From positions 62,001 to 126,000 of the forward strand of contig WNNJ02002706.1 in the NCBI GenBank assembly GCA_012934845.2: DNA of 64,000 nt, given 5' to 3'. The notes beneath the pieces are model-generated. The model ran no database searches. It was not told the origin of the DNA and saw nothing but the letters and a program-made list of their open reading frames with translations. A program made the position numbers and the translations under genes. Source of the DNA: Pomphorhynchus laevis. Taxonomy: Eukaryota > Acanthocephala > Palaeacanthocephala > Echinorhynchida > Pomphorhynchidae. Positions 27,801-35,089 of this stretch are shown here, piece by piece (position 1 is the stretch's first letter; the number at the start of each line of letters is the position of its first letter).

Positions 27801-28304
27801 CCCTGAATGGTTAATAAGGAAGGTGACTCGTTGGTATGCTAGTAAGTCTCTATGCCACTGAATTACTGACTAACTATAAGTGCTAATATTAACTGATATT
27901 GACTGATATCAGTTAATATTGACTGATATTAACTTTAAAATAGTTTTGTATTTTGTGTTGTGTTTTCTGATGTTTTAATGTTTTTATAATGATGTAAAAA
28001 TGTTTTAATGGATTATTTAGTAAAATAATCCATTATTATTAATTTTCCTGAAAGTGATAGGAGTAGCTATCAAAATATTGTAAATGATAAATTTGTTTAA
28101 TTGTAAACTTTAATTCATAATTAATTAATCAATAAATTAGTTTTCTCTAATATTTGTGGAATGTTGATTTTAAATGACCGTTTTAAATACTTACATTAAT
28201 TGCTAACTTAGTGTAGAGATTAATACATAACGCTGGAAAAATTCCAACTAAACTCAAAGCCGTAGATCCAACAAGTGCTCCAATCCATGTAGCTGCATTC
28301 ATGT
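9754..28304 (-). CDS. SLC39 (ZIP7/ZIP13-like) zinc transporter, seven exons
   Basis: Seven minus-strand exons with GT-AG borders and compatible phases give about 237 codons. In order they encode: TM1 (WIGALVGSTALSLVGIFPAL); TM2 (LLSIAVGTMLGDCYLHLFPE, the family G-D-x-x-L-H-L-x-P-E motif); TM3; TM4 with NFIDNFVHGMGIAGG (the N-x-x-D-N-F-x-H-G metal site); TM5 with LHEIPHEFSDFAILL (the LIV-1 subfamily HEIPHE site); TM6; and TM7. ZIP7/ZIP13 proteins export zinc from ER or Golgi to cytosol. ATG at 28302-28300 is a plausible start, but the exon opens two bases earlier, so an upstream exon is possible. The protein is shorter than ZIP13: the cytoplasmic loop is small, there is no signal peptide, and no eighth helix is found. 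The last exon carries an extra T, so homology continues in a shifted frame. Introns total about 17.8 kb and are full of repeats. Confidence 0.85.
9874..11901. other. ZIP intron F-G, with palindromes
   Basis: AT-rich. It holds nested TTGTTTTAGATAAAACAA-type hairpins at 10705-10790 and a fold-back element at 11709-11841, listed separately. No other coding potential is seen. Confidence 0.55.
11709..11841. repeat. Fold-back (inverted repeat) element, ~133 bp
   Basis: Two arms of about 62 bp. The left begins ATGAAAAACATCTGGACAAA and the right ends with its inverse, meeting at TTTGAAAATTTGAA. A related single arm (TTTTGATTGTCCAGAT) lies at 11306-11335. It may be the two ends of a short non-autonomous element. 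Confidence 0.65.
11902..11971 (-). CDS. ZIP exon F (TM6)
   Basis: Acceptor TATTTTAG, donor GTAATT. 23 codons plus one base: LLTSLSAPIGAVFGLIINHS then DKT. Confidence 0.85.
12051..12164 (-). CDS. ZIP exon E (TM5, HEIPHE site)
   Basis: Acceptor TTTACAG, donor GTATTT. 38 codons in phase 0, with LILHEIPHEFSDFAILL and ending SRAIRAQ. Confidence 0.92.
12165..12840. other. ZIP intron D-E, proximal part
   Basis: AT-rich with no recognisable element until the PLE-B fragment at 12841. Confidence 0.45.
12841..13880 (+). pseudogene. PLE-B reverse transcriptase, scrambled fragments
   Basis: Plus-strand pieces of PLE-B occur out of protein order. 12850-13037 encodes the middle of the RT (VGTSIFRQVKGVPMGGNSSP, IADLCLSFIEYEFVHN, motif B region). 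13160-13370 corresponds to the earlier fingers region (FICSAFKC, LSVYMNKILKVIKAHFKK). 13500-13850 is a weak match to the motif C and C-terminal region. All are degenerate. PLE-B is a PLE-like RT family; no GIY-YIG domain is seen in any of its copies here. Confidence 0.7.
13881..14522. other. Diverged A/G-rich direct duplicates flanking the LINE
   Basis: 13900-14170 and 14270-14510 resemble each other (GATGTGTGRAAGAGTGTGGAG, later GGAAAATKACGGARCATG). The string GATACGGAATAGTATRCGGTTTT at 14201-14222 recurs at about 18374-18395 on the other side of the LINE. No gene is seen. Confidence 0.5.
14523..18300 (-). pseudogene. L2/CR1-like LINE, mostly complete but decayed
   Basis: In minus-strand order: ORF1-like RNA-binding segment (about 18290-17550; HLIVRNLPVSESEQQVILNL, then EELKRLRKELSERKK and a basic tail); endonuclease remains (17190-16370; YRPGS, LGDINVRLDRPRD, GGTLDIVALT); linker (16056-15772; PLLKKPSLDPSLPSSYRPIS); and RT (15715-14711) with motif A VISLDLSSAFDIVDHK, motif B GVPQGSVLGPILFTLL and motif C MQYADDILLYS. 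The conserved C-terminus is interrupted near 14711 but continues to the tail. The 3' end at 14523 is the hairpin tail GCACACA...TGTGTGC with TTTGCCACATT. Several stops and frameshifts make it dead. It lies inside a ZIP intron in the same orientation as the gene. Confidence 0.85.
14711..15715 (-). CDS. RT domain of the L2/CR1-like LINE, 334-codon open frame
   Basis: This is the longest intact piece of the LINE. RT motif A is near residue 5 (LDLSSAFDIVDHK), B near 64 (GVPQGSVLGPILF), C at about 95 (YADDILLYS), D/E around 150-180 (FLGIHFDNNL). The thumb follows, with RLINTAVRILFRLRKFDHIS. It reverse-transcribes the element RNA at the target site in a complete LINE. The first residues of the RT are in another frame, so the start shown is not a real one, and the C-terminal 40 residues are cut off by a frame break at the lower end. 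Confidence 0.8.
   Translation of the reverse strand: MVISLDLSSAFDIVDHKILLFRLRYHYGFSSSTLAWFSSYLSDRSFSVHSNSMCSPLSSLSCGVPQGSVLGPILFTLLLGDLSCITSKFCFRVMQYADDILLYSHSSPHSLSQLFVSASNCLRALSEHLISLRMSLNPTKSKVLWIFPSTVSVIPPSLYLQTTIIPAVDKLVFLGIHFDNNLHLDPFIRDKTRSSNILLRDIRLVRNSLDFSSCKSLISTLLCLRINYCLSLLVFSSKSSLKPLQRLINTAVRILFRLRKFDHISSYLSKLGWLSIEHRVRFRLFCLTYRLLYCNSPSYLYLPTLSESRYLSTQLRSCASLLLHLPFHSTNFGR
18284..18356. repeat. Short tandem repeat, 20-bp period
   Basis: TAGTTAACTATTAAAGAAAA is repeated about three and a half times at the 5' border of the LINE. Confidence 0.85.
18445..18533. repeat. Perfect palindrome, ~38-bp arms
   Basis: The arms (start AAAACGGCGGAGGCAAAAAT) are separated by about 6 bases. The outer GCCTCCGCCGTT is repeated once more just downstream. 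The GC-rich stem stands out in this AT-rich DNA. Confidence 0.8.
18534..19720 (-). other. GC-richer remains, probably LINE-derived
   Basis: The composition resembles the neighbouring LINE. Minus-strand open stretches at 19175-18948 and 19564-19334 show no recognisable domain. A GGAGTACTCTACTCC hairpin lies at about 18730-18750. I cannot assign a family. Confidence 0.35.
19721..20455 (+). pseudogene. LINE fragment, RT C-terminus and 3' UTR
   Basis: Weak plus-strand coding: FRILGITFTSNLCW near 19805, then LPTYGYPVFANLSQREIDKI and RMNDMAYRI at 19963-20060, typical of a LINE thumb region. It is followed by a 3' UTR with a GTCAGG...CCTGAC hairpin at about 20372-20390 and AATAAGAGCTA. Its 3' UTR is repeated at 20555-20750. 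Confidence 0.6.
20456..20554. repeat. Palindrome between two LINE 3' ends
   Basis: AATTTATCACTGACTCT is followed by its inverse (about 20517-20554). It sits exactly where the second 3'-UTR copy begins. Confidence 0.6.
20555..20760 (+). repeat. Second copy of a LINE 3' UTR
   Basis: Aligns with 20216-20450: TTTATTCTAACAAAGTCAG, AATACTACGAAGTGTG, GCTCCCTACAGCTAATAAGA, ATTAATAAAAATATTTTCAT. No coding part is attached. Confidence 0.65.
20761..21749. other. ZIP intron D-E, distal part
   Basis: The dispersed motif AATACATAGACTCAGTTAG is at about 20813-20831 (minus orientation). Related 50-bp blocks at 20910-20975 and 21405-21470 share AAATGTATATTTAATACTTT. No exon was found. Confidence 0.5.
21750..21839 (-). 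CDS. ZIP exon D (TM4, metal site)
   Basis: Acceptor ATTTAG, donor GTAGAT. 30 codons in phase 0: AIAFSNLLANFIDNFVHGMG and IAGGYIISTR. Confidence 0.9.
21893..21998 (-). CDS. ZIP exon C (TM3)
   Basis: Acceptor TTGTTTAG, donor GTATTC. Encodes TYPTATLVRIWTVVTILL to HSSKE. The phase fits exons B and D. Assignment rests on position, phase and the hydrophobic helix followed by SKE, as in ZIP13. Confidence 0.75.
22000..22960. other. ZIP intron B-C, unidentified GC-richer remains
   Basis: 22150-22830 is less AT-rich and looks like decayed coding DNA, but I cannot place it. A string near 22755-22785 (GCGGCCTTTATTTTCCCC, ACGAGAAGCTTACAA) resembles one at 24395-24430, beyond the PLE-B copy. Confidence 0.35.
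22960..24370 (-). pseudogene. PLE-B RT fragments, minus strand
   Basis: 23281-23069 encodes the PLE-B C-terminal block ([36 protein letters not shown]). Further decayed repeats of the motif C and motif B regions extend to about 24370, including stretches matching YIDDVYL and GVL...NNYS. Partial copies overlap, as if several truncated insertions had stacked. The 3' flank has the GGGCCGAAATTTGATA-type end near 23010. Confidence 0.65.
23363..23401. repeat. Perfect 17-bp-arm hairpin
   Basis: AATACGGGGATAATC with its inverse GATTATCCCCGTATT, loop GATAA. It interrupts a PLE-B fragment. Confidence 0.8.
24480..24960 (+). pseudogene. RTE-like LINE remnant
   Basis: A plus-strand segment at about 24835-24905 reads RYGSIRIQSSYFKDNVVLLA. 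It aligns with the motif C region FGYIRIPSLLFADDVVLLSS of the RTE-like copy at 4330-4380, but the DD is lost. The rest is too decayed to follow. Confidence 0.55.
25091..25194 (-). CDS. ZIP exon B (TM2)
   Basis: Acceptor TTTTATAG, donor GTGATC. Encodes GISTKCLLSIAVGTML and GDCYLHLFPETW, with two bases left over (phase 2). Confidence 0.85.
25195..26030. other. ZIP intron A-B, proximal part with palindromes
   Basis: Contains the fold-back at 25312-25533 and a 17-bp-arm hairpin (ATCCATCTTGTCTTCAT, loop CAAGA) at about 25697-25735. No exon is seen. Confidence 0.55.
25312..25533. repeat. Fold-back element, ~220 bp
   Basis: The ends TAGCAGCCACGAAATAAAGAC and GTCTTTCGTGGCTAACC are inverted matches. 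The centre is a GC-richer palindrome (CTCCCACTCCTGGATGCAGA versus its near inverse) around AAAATTGC. Pairing is imperfect along the arms. It resembles a non-autonomous fold-back transposon. Confidence 0.7.
26031..27900 (+). pseudogene. R1/Jockey-like LINE, decayed
   Basis: Coding remains are clearest at 26888-27545: SPPGFHTCVKGRTVYSAIST, motif A VCIDFYAAFDRISIPFV, a damaged motif B, motif C HLVVYADDTTTPFSG, and FNLLLNSSKSQVATFHGAP. Upstream (26040-26880) is probably the endonuclease/linker portion, too broken to read. It is GC-richer than the surroundings and lies in a ZIP intron on the opposite strand to the gene. Confidence 0.75.
27901..28194. other. ZIP intron A-B, distal part
   Basis: AT-rich. 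A short TTAATATTGACTGATAT repeat lies at 27890-27935. Nothing else is seen. Confidence 0.5.
28195..28304 (-). CDS. ZIP exon A (TM1)
   Basis: Acceptor TTAATTAG, donor GTAAGT. Encodes MNAATWIGALVGSTALSL and on to KLAIN, ending in phase 0. The likely start codon is two bases inside the exon. Confidence 0.8.
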
Positions 28305-28319
28305 CTAATTAAAATATAA

Positions 28320-28765
28320 ATTAGAAAATGATAAAATTAGAGAATCTTGAAGTTTTTAGTGATGATATATAAGAAGACTTGAACTGATATATAATTTGTA
28401 TTGAAAATATAACCATTGCCAAACTACAAAAAATATTTTTAATTATAGCGCAATTTTGATTAGCAAAAGCGTTTCGATTTTGCTAATAAGAATTTGGTTT
28501 AATTTATCTTGAAATAAATAATTTTTGTTGTTTACCATTGGTTACAATATCCACACAAATTAAATATCAAAATGATCCCAGACTGCTTGCACATTTTCTT
28601 ACTTTCGTAGAATGTAATGGCGCTCACTCTCATTCTTTTAATTAAATTCGGTAATTAAATTAAAATAATTAGATAATTAATTTTTATTGCATTTGCATTG
28701 CGATTAAGATTTATTAAATTAAGATTAAATTACTATTAAATCTTAAATTAAAATTTAATAATTAT
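28320..28765. repeat. Dispersed repeat, copy 1 (paralogue at 52.76-53.27 kb)
   Basis: Matches 52765-53275 over blocks such as TTAGAGAATCTTRAAGTTTTT, TTGATTAGCAAAAGCGTTTC and ATGATCCCAGACTGC. It lies just outside the first ZIP exon found. No coding content. Confidence 0.8.
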
Positions 28766-29274
28766 TTATATTATATTTTTATAATAAATATATAAATTAT
28801 AAGTTGAATCTGAATGAGACACGGTGGGGTACATATTCCATAGTAAGTCGAAAAGCCTTTCCAAAAAAGAGAAATTAAACATTTCTTCAATATTTGCCAA
28901 TTAAAGAAAAATGTTCATGATTGCAAAATTAAAATAAATAAAGTAAAGATTAACAAATATTTGATTAATGTTTATTAAGGCTCAATATTTTTTCAAATAA
29001 AATATTTAACATACAATAACGATAACAGAATGAATTCTAAAGAATTAACAACTAGGATCAGCCAACTGAATTTAAATTATTAAAAATAATAATTAATTAA
29101 TTATTAATAAATAATTATTTATTCGTAAAATTTTTAAATTAAATAATAAAATAGTTTTTTGTTAATATACATGTGCAGTCATTGCTACCATTGAAATTTT
29201 GATGACTTTTATTCTGCACTCTACTTTAATCCTATCTATAAGCCAACAGCATTACGCTACATTTCAGTATTAGT

Positions 29275-29322
29275 AGACCTCATCGGCTACTGATCAAATA
29301 CTTTTGTTTCACGTTTCGGGCC
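29275..29322 (-). ncRNA. Hammerhead-like core, dispersed copy 1
   Basis: GGCCC, GAAAC, a CCGATGA in place of CTGATGA, then GGTCT. Stem II has mismatches, and stem III has lost pairing beyond CGT. Probably inactive. Confidence 0.45.
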
Positions 29323-29666
29323 TTTTAATGCTGGCTGACGATCACTCGACTCGTCTGCTTTTATCGGCAATTAAATTTAACGAAAGACTTTCGTCTTAAG
29401 TTTTGCAAATTTAATTGAAATCATTTATTATTTCAAATTACATAAGCGTTGCTAGTGGAAAGATTCATCCTTCAATTGAAAACGTTTTTATATTTCCGAA
29501 TAATTAATATTATCAAACAAGTAATTTGTAGCTAGTTTCCTAATTTTTAAGTTAATATACCTGTGCAGTCATTGCTACCATTGAAATTTTGATGACTATT
29601 TAATTCTGCACGCTACTTTAATCCTATCTATAAGCCAACAGCACTACGTTCCATGTCAGTATTGGT

Positions 29667-29714
29667 GGACCTCATCAGTTACTGATCCAATACATACGGT
29701 TCACGTTTCGGGCC
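29667..29714 (-). ncRNA. Hammerhead-like core, dispersed copy 2
   Basis: GGCCC then GAAA; stem III ACG/CGT; GTA cleavage triplet; stem I TATTG/CAGTA; CTGATGA; then GGTCC. Stem II pairs except for one internal mismatch. The core bases are intact. Confidence 0.5.
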
Positions 29715-29929
29715 TTTTAATGTTTGCTGTTGCTTATAGACAGAATATGTAGATTGTAGCAGCGTGTAGATAAAATAGTTATGAAAATTTCAATAATAAA
29801 ATAATTATAAATAATTAAAAAATTATAAATAATTGTTATATAAGATTTTGTATTTAACTTTTATAATTTTTATTTAATAAATGAACAAATTTACTAATAA
29901 ATAATAACTTGTTCCGATATATTGAATAT

Positions 29930-30770
29930 ATATGCTTTTTTTCTAATAATTTTTCTTTAGCGCCTAAATTTATCCAGGTAGCCATATTTTAATAAAACCA
30001 ATATAAATGATAGAGAAGATATATATCTAGACATCAATTAAAATTATTATTAATTTATATCGTAAAGATGACATATTTAAATTTACAAGAAACATATGTT
30101 TGCATGAGCATTCATGTGTATCATATAATATAAAATATAATACATTAAATAATGAAATTTTAAGAATTGCAACAATTTTTATCGATATTGGCATATCTAT
30201 ATTTAGACATAATATCGATATCTATAATATCGATATCTATATTTAGACAAGTAAAAGGTGTTCCAATGGGTGGTAATAGTAGCCAATTATAGCTGACTTG
30301 TTTTTAAGCTTTATAGAATATGAATTTGTTCATAACTGTGTAAAAACTAAATCTAAACAATATAAATATATGAAAATATGTTTCGATACATTGATGATAT
30401 ATGTGTATTTAATTCTAATAATTTTTATTCAATTAGTGAGCGCATTTATCCAGAAAGCCTTATTCTTAACAAAACCAATATTAATGATAAAGAAGGTGTA
30501 TATCTAGATATGAACATTAAATTAACATTAACTAAAACTACTATTAATTTATATCGTAAAGATGACATATTTAAATTTACAAGAAACATATTTTTGCATG
30601 AGCATTCATGCATACCATATAATATAAAATATAATACATTAAATAATGAAATTTTAAGAATTGCAACAATATGTAATGATATTGGCTTTCTTCAAAATCA
30701 TTTAAATAATAATTGATCATTTTGATAATTTAATTGGTACATGTTTGAGACTAATCAGACCAGAAATTAT
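29930..30770 (+). pseudogene. PLE-B RT fragments, plus strand
   Basis: 29930-30180 is a short decayed C-terminal copy. 30240-30716 restarts with RQVKGVPMGG (motif B), FLSFIEYEFVHNCVK, motif C MFRYIDDICVFNSNNF, then [20 protein letters not shown] and [21 protein letters not shown] frame change falls between motif B and motif C. The stop follows FLQNHLNNN, so the C-terminus is truncated. Confidence 0.8.
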
Positions 30771-31384
30771 AACTATATTTTATTAATATATATAAAGATA
30801 CATAATTATATAAGATTTTATACAATTTATATTTATATCAAGTTAAAATTTAAAATTGAAAATTAAAATAAAAGTCAATTTTATGAATTGACTAATAAAT
30901 AACATACGATGTATCAGAATTAGAATTATAGGCCAACAGAAAGAACTGCTATGCTATCAGGTTTCCTTCCCGATTCTTCGATTCGAAGGCTGTTATACCA
31001 GCCTTCGGTTTTTAATGGTGCAATGTAACGAAGGCTATAACGTAATAAATGTTGTAATACCTTCCTTAAAAGCTAATATTTTTATCTATTCGTCATTTAG
31101 TATTTTTTTAATTCTTAAGATGGTATTAGTTTTTCGTAAATCAGAGTTTCTGTGATCCCAATTGATTAAATTTGCCTCGGTTGTAAATCGCTAGATGAAC
31201 TCAGCAAATTATTCAATGCATCAGCTGTTTTTAAATCTTGTAAACTTATATTTACCGACTAATGAAAACATAAAATAAAAGATAACTTATTATTTCTCGT
31301 TCAATAAATAACTAAAATAAATTTAAACCAAAATCATATAAAGAATTATTAGTGCTGGATAACAGAAAAGGGGAATCTTTTTTT

Positions 31385-31416
31385 GATATTTCGCAAACCT
31401 CTGTTAGCATTTTCAG
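31385..31416 (-). ncRNA. Hammerhead-like motif (PLE type)
   Basis: CTGAAAA, T, GCTAAC, loop AGAG, GTTTGC, GAAA, TATC. One stem II base is mismatched. Followed by A-rich sequence that can pair with the upstream TTTT as stem I. Confidence 0.45.
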
Positions 31417-31817
31417 AAAATTACTGTAGATGTAATTACGTTTCTTGTAAATTTTAAATTTGTTCTCTTATTAAATAAAAGTTGCTGTAGTTAAATACAC
31501 ATATATCATCAATATATCGCAACATATATTATTTATATGTTATATATTATATACATGTTATAAATCATATATTATTTATATGTTATATATATCATATATA
31601 TTATATATCATATATATTATATATCATATATAATTTAGATTTATTTTTAAAACAGTTACGAACAAATTCATAACTGTATATAAAATATATATATAATATT
31701 TATATATATTAATATATATATTTCATGTATCAAATATATATAAAATATATTTTTATCAAAATATACATTTTGTAAAGATCGAACTTCTGTTAGCATCTTC
31801 AGAAAATATGTAATTTT

Positions 31818-31849
31818 CTGAAGATGCTAACAGAAGTTAGCAGAATATC
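31818..31849 (+). ncRNA. Hammerhead-like motif on one arm of a palindrome
   Basis: CTGAAGA, T, GCTAAC, loop AGAA, GTTAGC (perfect 6-bp stem II), but AGAA replaces GAAA, then TATC. The left arm (31779-31802) is the inverse of the first 24 bases, giving a 26-bp perfect hairpin around ATGT. Confidence 0.45.
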
Positions 31850-32037
31850 AAAAATAATTTCCTCTTTTCTTTGATTCAGCTTCAATAATTATTTATCAAT
31901 AATGGATCAGTATCAACGATTTAAAATCTATTTTTCAACTAAAACTATTTTATTAACTTTATTCTTCGATTTTTATCAAAATATACATTGTGTAAAGATC
32001 GAACTTATGTTAGCATCTTCAGAAATGATGTAATTTT

Positions 32038-32069
32038 CTGAAGATGCTAACAGAGGTAAGCGAAATATC
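32038..32069 (+). ncRNA. Hammerhead-like motif (PLE type)
   Basis: CTGAAGA, T, GCTAAC, AGAG, GTAAGC, GAAA, TATC. One stem II mismatch. Stem I can form from TTT/AAA. An inverted partial copy lies at 32010-32025. Confidence 0.45.
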
Positions 32070-32243
32070 AAATAAAATTTTCCAATAATTCTTATGTAAT
32101 TATTTATTATATATTGTTTATCTTTATTTTTGATTTAAAATTATATTATAAGATTATCTGATCATATTTGTTCTACTGAGATACAATACTTGAAGAACTT
32201 TTTCTTCAATAACTTTATATTTGAATAAAATTACTGTAATTTT

Positions 32244-32275
32244 CTGAAAATACTAACAGAGATAAGCGAAATATC
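32244..32275 (+). ncRNA. Hammerhead-like motif, diverged
   Basis: CTGAAAA, T, ACTAAC, AGAG, ATAAGC, GAAA, TATC. Followed by AAAAATAATTTCC as in the other copies. Stem II is weakened. Confidence 0.35.
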
Positions 32276-33059
32276 AAAAATAATTTCCTCTTTTCTTTGA
32301 TCCAGGCCTCAATAATTCTTTATTAATAATGGATCAGAATCAATTATTTAAAACCAAAATAATAACTTCTTACTAAAGTTCAACGATGTTCCAATAAAAT
32401 TTGTATAAACAATCTATACCAGTTATCTGTTTACGTTGGTTAAAAGCAATACATCTCTTTTGTTTCTCTTATTAAAGGTGTCGGAAATGTTTTACATATA
32501 CAAATATACTTGTAGTTATATTATGATATTTCTATTCTATATGAAAGTGATGCAATATTCTAGTGCTTTAGAAATGCTTGCATAGCGTAAAACGCTGCTA
32601 TTACCAATAATCAATTATCGTCATTCGCATGCTCTCGTCAAAACTTTGTTGATACTTTTTCCCTGAAAACTTATCCCATATGTAGGTTATCGAGCAACTG
32701 AAAGCTTTACGTAGTAAAAATTCACAATATACACTTTACAATGACGAAAATCAGCGATGTAAGAAGATGAAGCAAAACTGCTTTGACGCTATATAATAAT
32801 CTAATATAAAACAGTTATTTTATAATAAATCAGATCAGTATTTTAATAACGAAATAATAAACAATAGATAATAAATAATTATATAAGTATATAATTAATA
32901 TTTTGTATTTTATATATAAAAAATAATGCTTAAAAGTAAATAATTAAATAATAAATAACAATTTAATAATTGATAATTATAAATAACAAAAATTATCAAT
33001 TTAATAAAAAAAGTCAATTTTTATGAATTGACTAATAAATAATAGACGATGTATAATCA

Positions 33060-33545
33060 CAAGAACTAAAGGTCAGGTTTTGATCCCTATTCTGGGATTA
33101 AGGATTAGTAATAATAAACAAAGTATATTATTTATTATCCATAAAAAATTGCCACTTAAGAGTTTAAATTTATTCTTTATATTATTGTGTTGATTTATAT
33201 ATTTTACTATTTTCTGCTTGATGTTATTTTTATAGTAACCTAGTTTAAAATATGTATCTATTAAATTATTTAAATGATTTTGAAGAAAGCCAATATCATT
33301 ACATATTGTTGCAATTCTTAAAATTTCATTATTTAATGTATTATATTTTATATTATATGGTATGCATGAATGCTCATGCAAAAATATGTTTCTTGTAAAT
33401 TTAAATATGTCATCTTTACGATATAAATTAATAGTAGTTTTAGTTAATGTTAATTTAATGTTCATATCTAGATATACACCTTCTTTATCATTAATATTGG
33501 TTTTGTTAAGAATAAGGCTTTCTGGATAAATTTGTTCACATATTA
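33060..33545 (-). pseudogene. PLE-B RT C-terminal fragment, minus strand
   Basis: 130 open codons (33465-33073): [80 protein letters not shown]. Upstream coding continues to about 33540 and then stops abruptly at a head-to-head junction with the next fragment. Confidence 0.8.
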
Positions 33546-33589
33546 GAAAATACTATAGGGTAATCAAAATGAATACTGGTAAATAACGA

Positions 33590-34185
33590 AAGCTGATTAA
33601 TAACGAAAGCTTAAATACATCTAAGAAAAAAATTTGAAAAACTTATATAATTCATTAAATAAAGAAGAAAATGAAAATAACAATTATAAAAGGAAAGATA
33701 AAATTAATAAAGATATGTATACAGAACTTACTAAATTAAAGCATAACTATATAATAATAACTATTGATAAAGCTAGTAATAACTTTGTCTTCATATGCAA
33801 AAAGCTATATTATGATATACTGATGAAGAAAGTTAATTATAATGATTTAAATGTAAATCCAACATATGAACGTAGTGAGTTGAGTTTAGAAACAATTATT
33901 ACAAGTCACTGTTCTATAATGGATAAAAAGGATATAAAGGTTGAATTAGATAATAAAATTATACCTATATTATATTGGAATCCAAAATTACATAAAAATC
34001 CAAAAAAACTTGGTTCATATGCAGTGCGTTTAAGTGTACATTAAAACCACTTTCTGTCTATATGAATAAAATACTTAAAGTAATTAAAGCACACTTCAAA
34101 AAATATTATAAGTTAATCGAAATTTATACTGGATATAGAAAATGTTTCAGTATTAATTCCACAAAAGAATTTTAGAACTGCATAT
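33590..34185 (+). pseudogene. PLE-B RT N-terminal half, plus strand
   Basis: 136 open codons (33634-34044): DMYTELTKLKHNYIIITIDK, ASNNFVFICKKLYYDILMKK, IIPILYWNPKLHKNPKKL. This is the pre-RT and fingers region, with the PKLHK signature of PLE-type RTs. A frameshift follows, then LSVYMNKILKVIKAH on to about 34180. It faces away from the fragment on its left. Confidence 0.8.
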
Positions 34186-34527
34186 CTGCTTATTGTATTA
34201 AAATCATTTTCAAAGTCTAGTTAAACTAACCCGTGATTATCGGACAATTCATCTTTGATAAAACTATTTATTTGATGTACAGCGTGAGTGGCCGCTTCCA
34301 GCCCGACTGAAACACTAACACCTAGCTAATGGGGCAAAAAGTGCCCCATGAAGTGGTGTCAATACATCAGCACCCCCTCCGATGAAACATTCGAAAAAGA
34401 GCGAATACCTCGTATGTCCCCATGAAACGTAACCTTTAATGGGTCAAAAAGAAGTTGAGCAGGAGTGGCGGCTTGTCGATGTAATGGGACGATAATGCTT
34501 ACTATTGAATCACTAGTTGACTGAACT
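34180..34527 (-). pseudogene. LINE RT fragment (YLDD-type family)
   Basis: On the minus strand, LGVSVSVGLEAATHAVHQIN then DNHGLV and LDFENDFNTI resemble the EAAVHA to motif-A region of the copy at 700-2220. A longer frame upstream crosses into the inverted-repeat arm and shows no further similarity, so the junction at 34528 cuts it. Confidence 0.6.
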
Positions 34528-35089
34528 ATAAGAACTGGTGTACAATATACCCTCTCTATATCAACTCTTATAAGGAATATTGATGCAGCTATAAAAGTAG
34601 CATGTAATGCTTTCAATCGTAACAAAAAAAAACAAATTATTTTGTATTATAGCGCAAATAACACGATAAAGAATGAATAAATGCACGAGACCACGCTGCA
34701 AGGTTGTCCATGTATTAACGATTCAGGAAGTTGCAAAAGAGCCGATTTCAAGGCTAAGTGAGAAACTGACGCATTGGTTGAAGCATGATGACAAAAATTA
34801 CATGACTAATCAAGTAGTCAATACAATAGAAGATCCAAAAGTAAGAAAATAGAAAGAGATGAAAATTATAGGACAGTTAATGATGGATAAACTTCCGTGT
34901 ATTAACGTCGAGCATATTTATTCATGGAAGATTGGGCATGAATCCAGGCAATGAAATTTATTGGCAAGACTTAACTTGTTGTTACTTTATTTTTAAAAAA
35001 TGTAATGTCTATTTCTAGATGTGCTAACAAAGCTCAAGAGTAGCAAAATGTTCAATAAAAACTAATATTTTAGACTTATTGAAGGTAGT

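Larger units (their letters stand above)
29163..29745 (-). repeat. Two tandem hammerhead-bearing units (~392 bp period)
   Basis: Two diverged copies on the minus strand. Each has a hammerhead-like core and a downstream block with GGATTAAAGTA and CAATGGTAGCAATGACTGCA. Between them lies the unit head (AACGCTTATGTAATTTGAAA, GATTTCAATTAAATTTGC, AGCAGACGAGTCGAGTG). The same order is found at 58.9-59.3 kb and 61.0-62.1 kb. Confidence 0.75.
30771..33060. other. AT-rich region with fold-backs carrying hammerhead-like motifs
   Basis: No gene is seen. It contains four copies of a CTGAAGA...GAAATATC motif (listed separately), TA simple sequence at 31540-31760 and repeated GATCGAACTT blocks. A string at 30878-30907 (TGAATTGACTAATAAATAAC, ATACGATG) also occurs at 33025 and 52075 beside PLE-B copies. 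Confidence 0.6.

Noticed and set aside
31540-31760. CRISPR-like or satellite array
   Set aside because: Irregular TA simple sequence with no constant repeat and spacer.
34359-34625. 88-codon minus-strand open frame
   Set aside because: It crosses the inverted-repeat boundary at 34528, and only its lower part resembles a LINE RT. Chance fusion.
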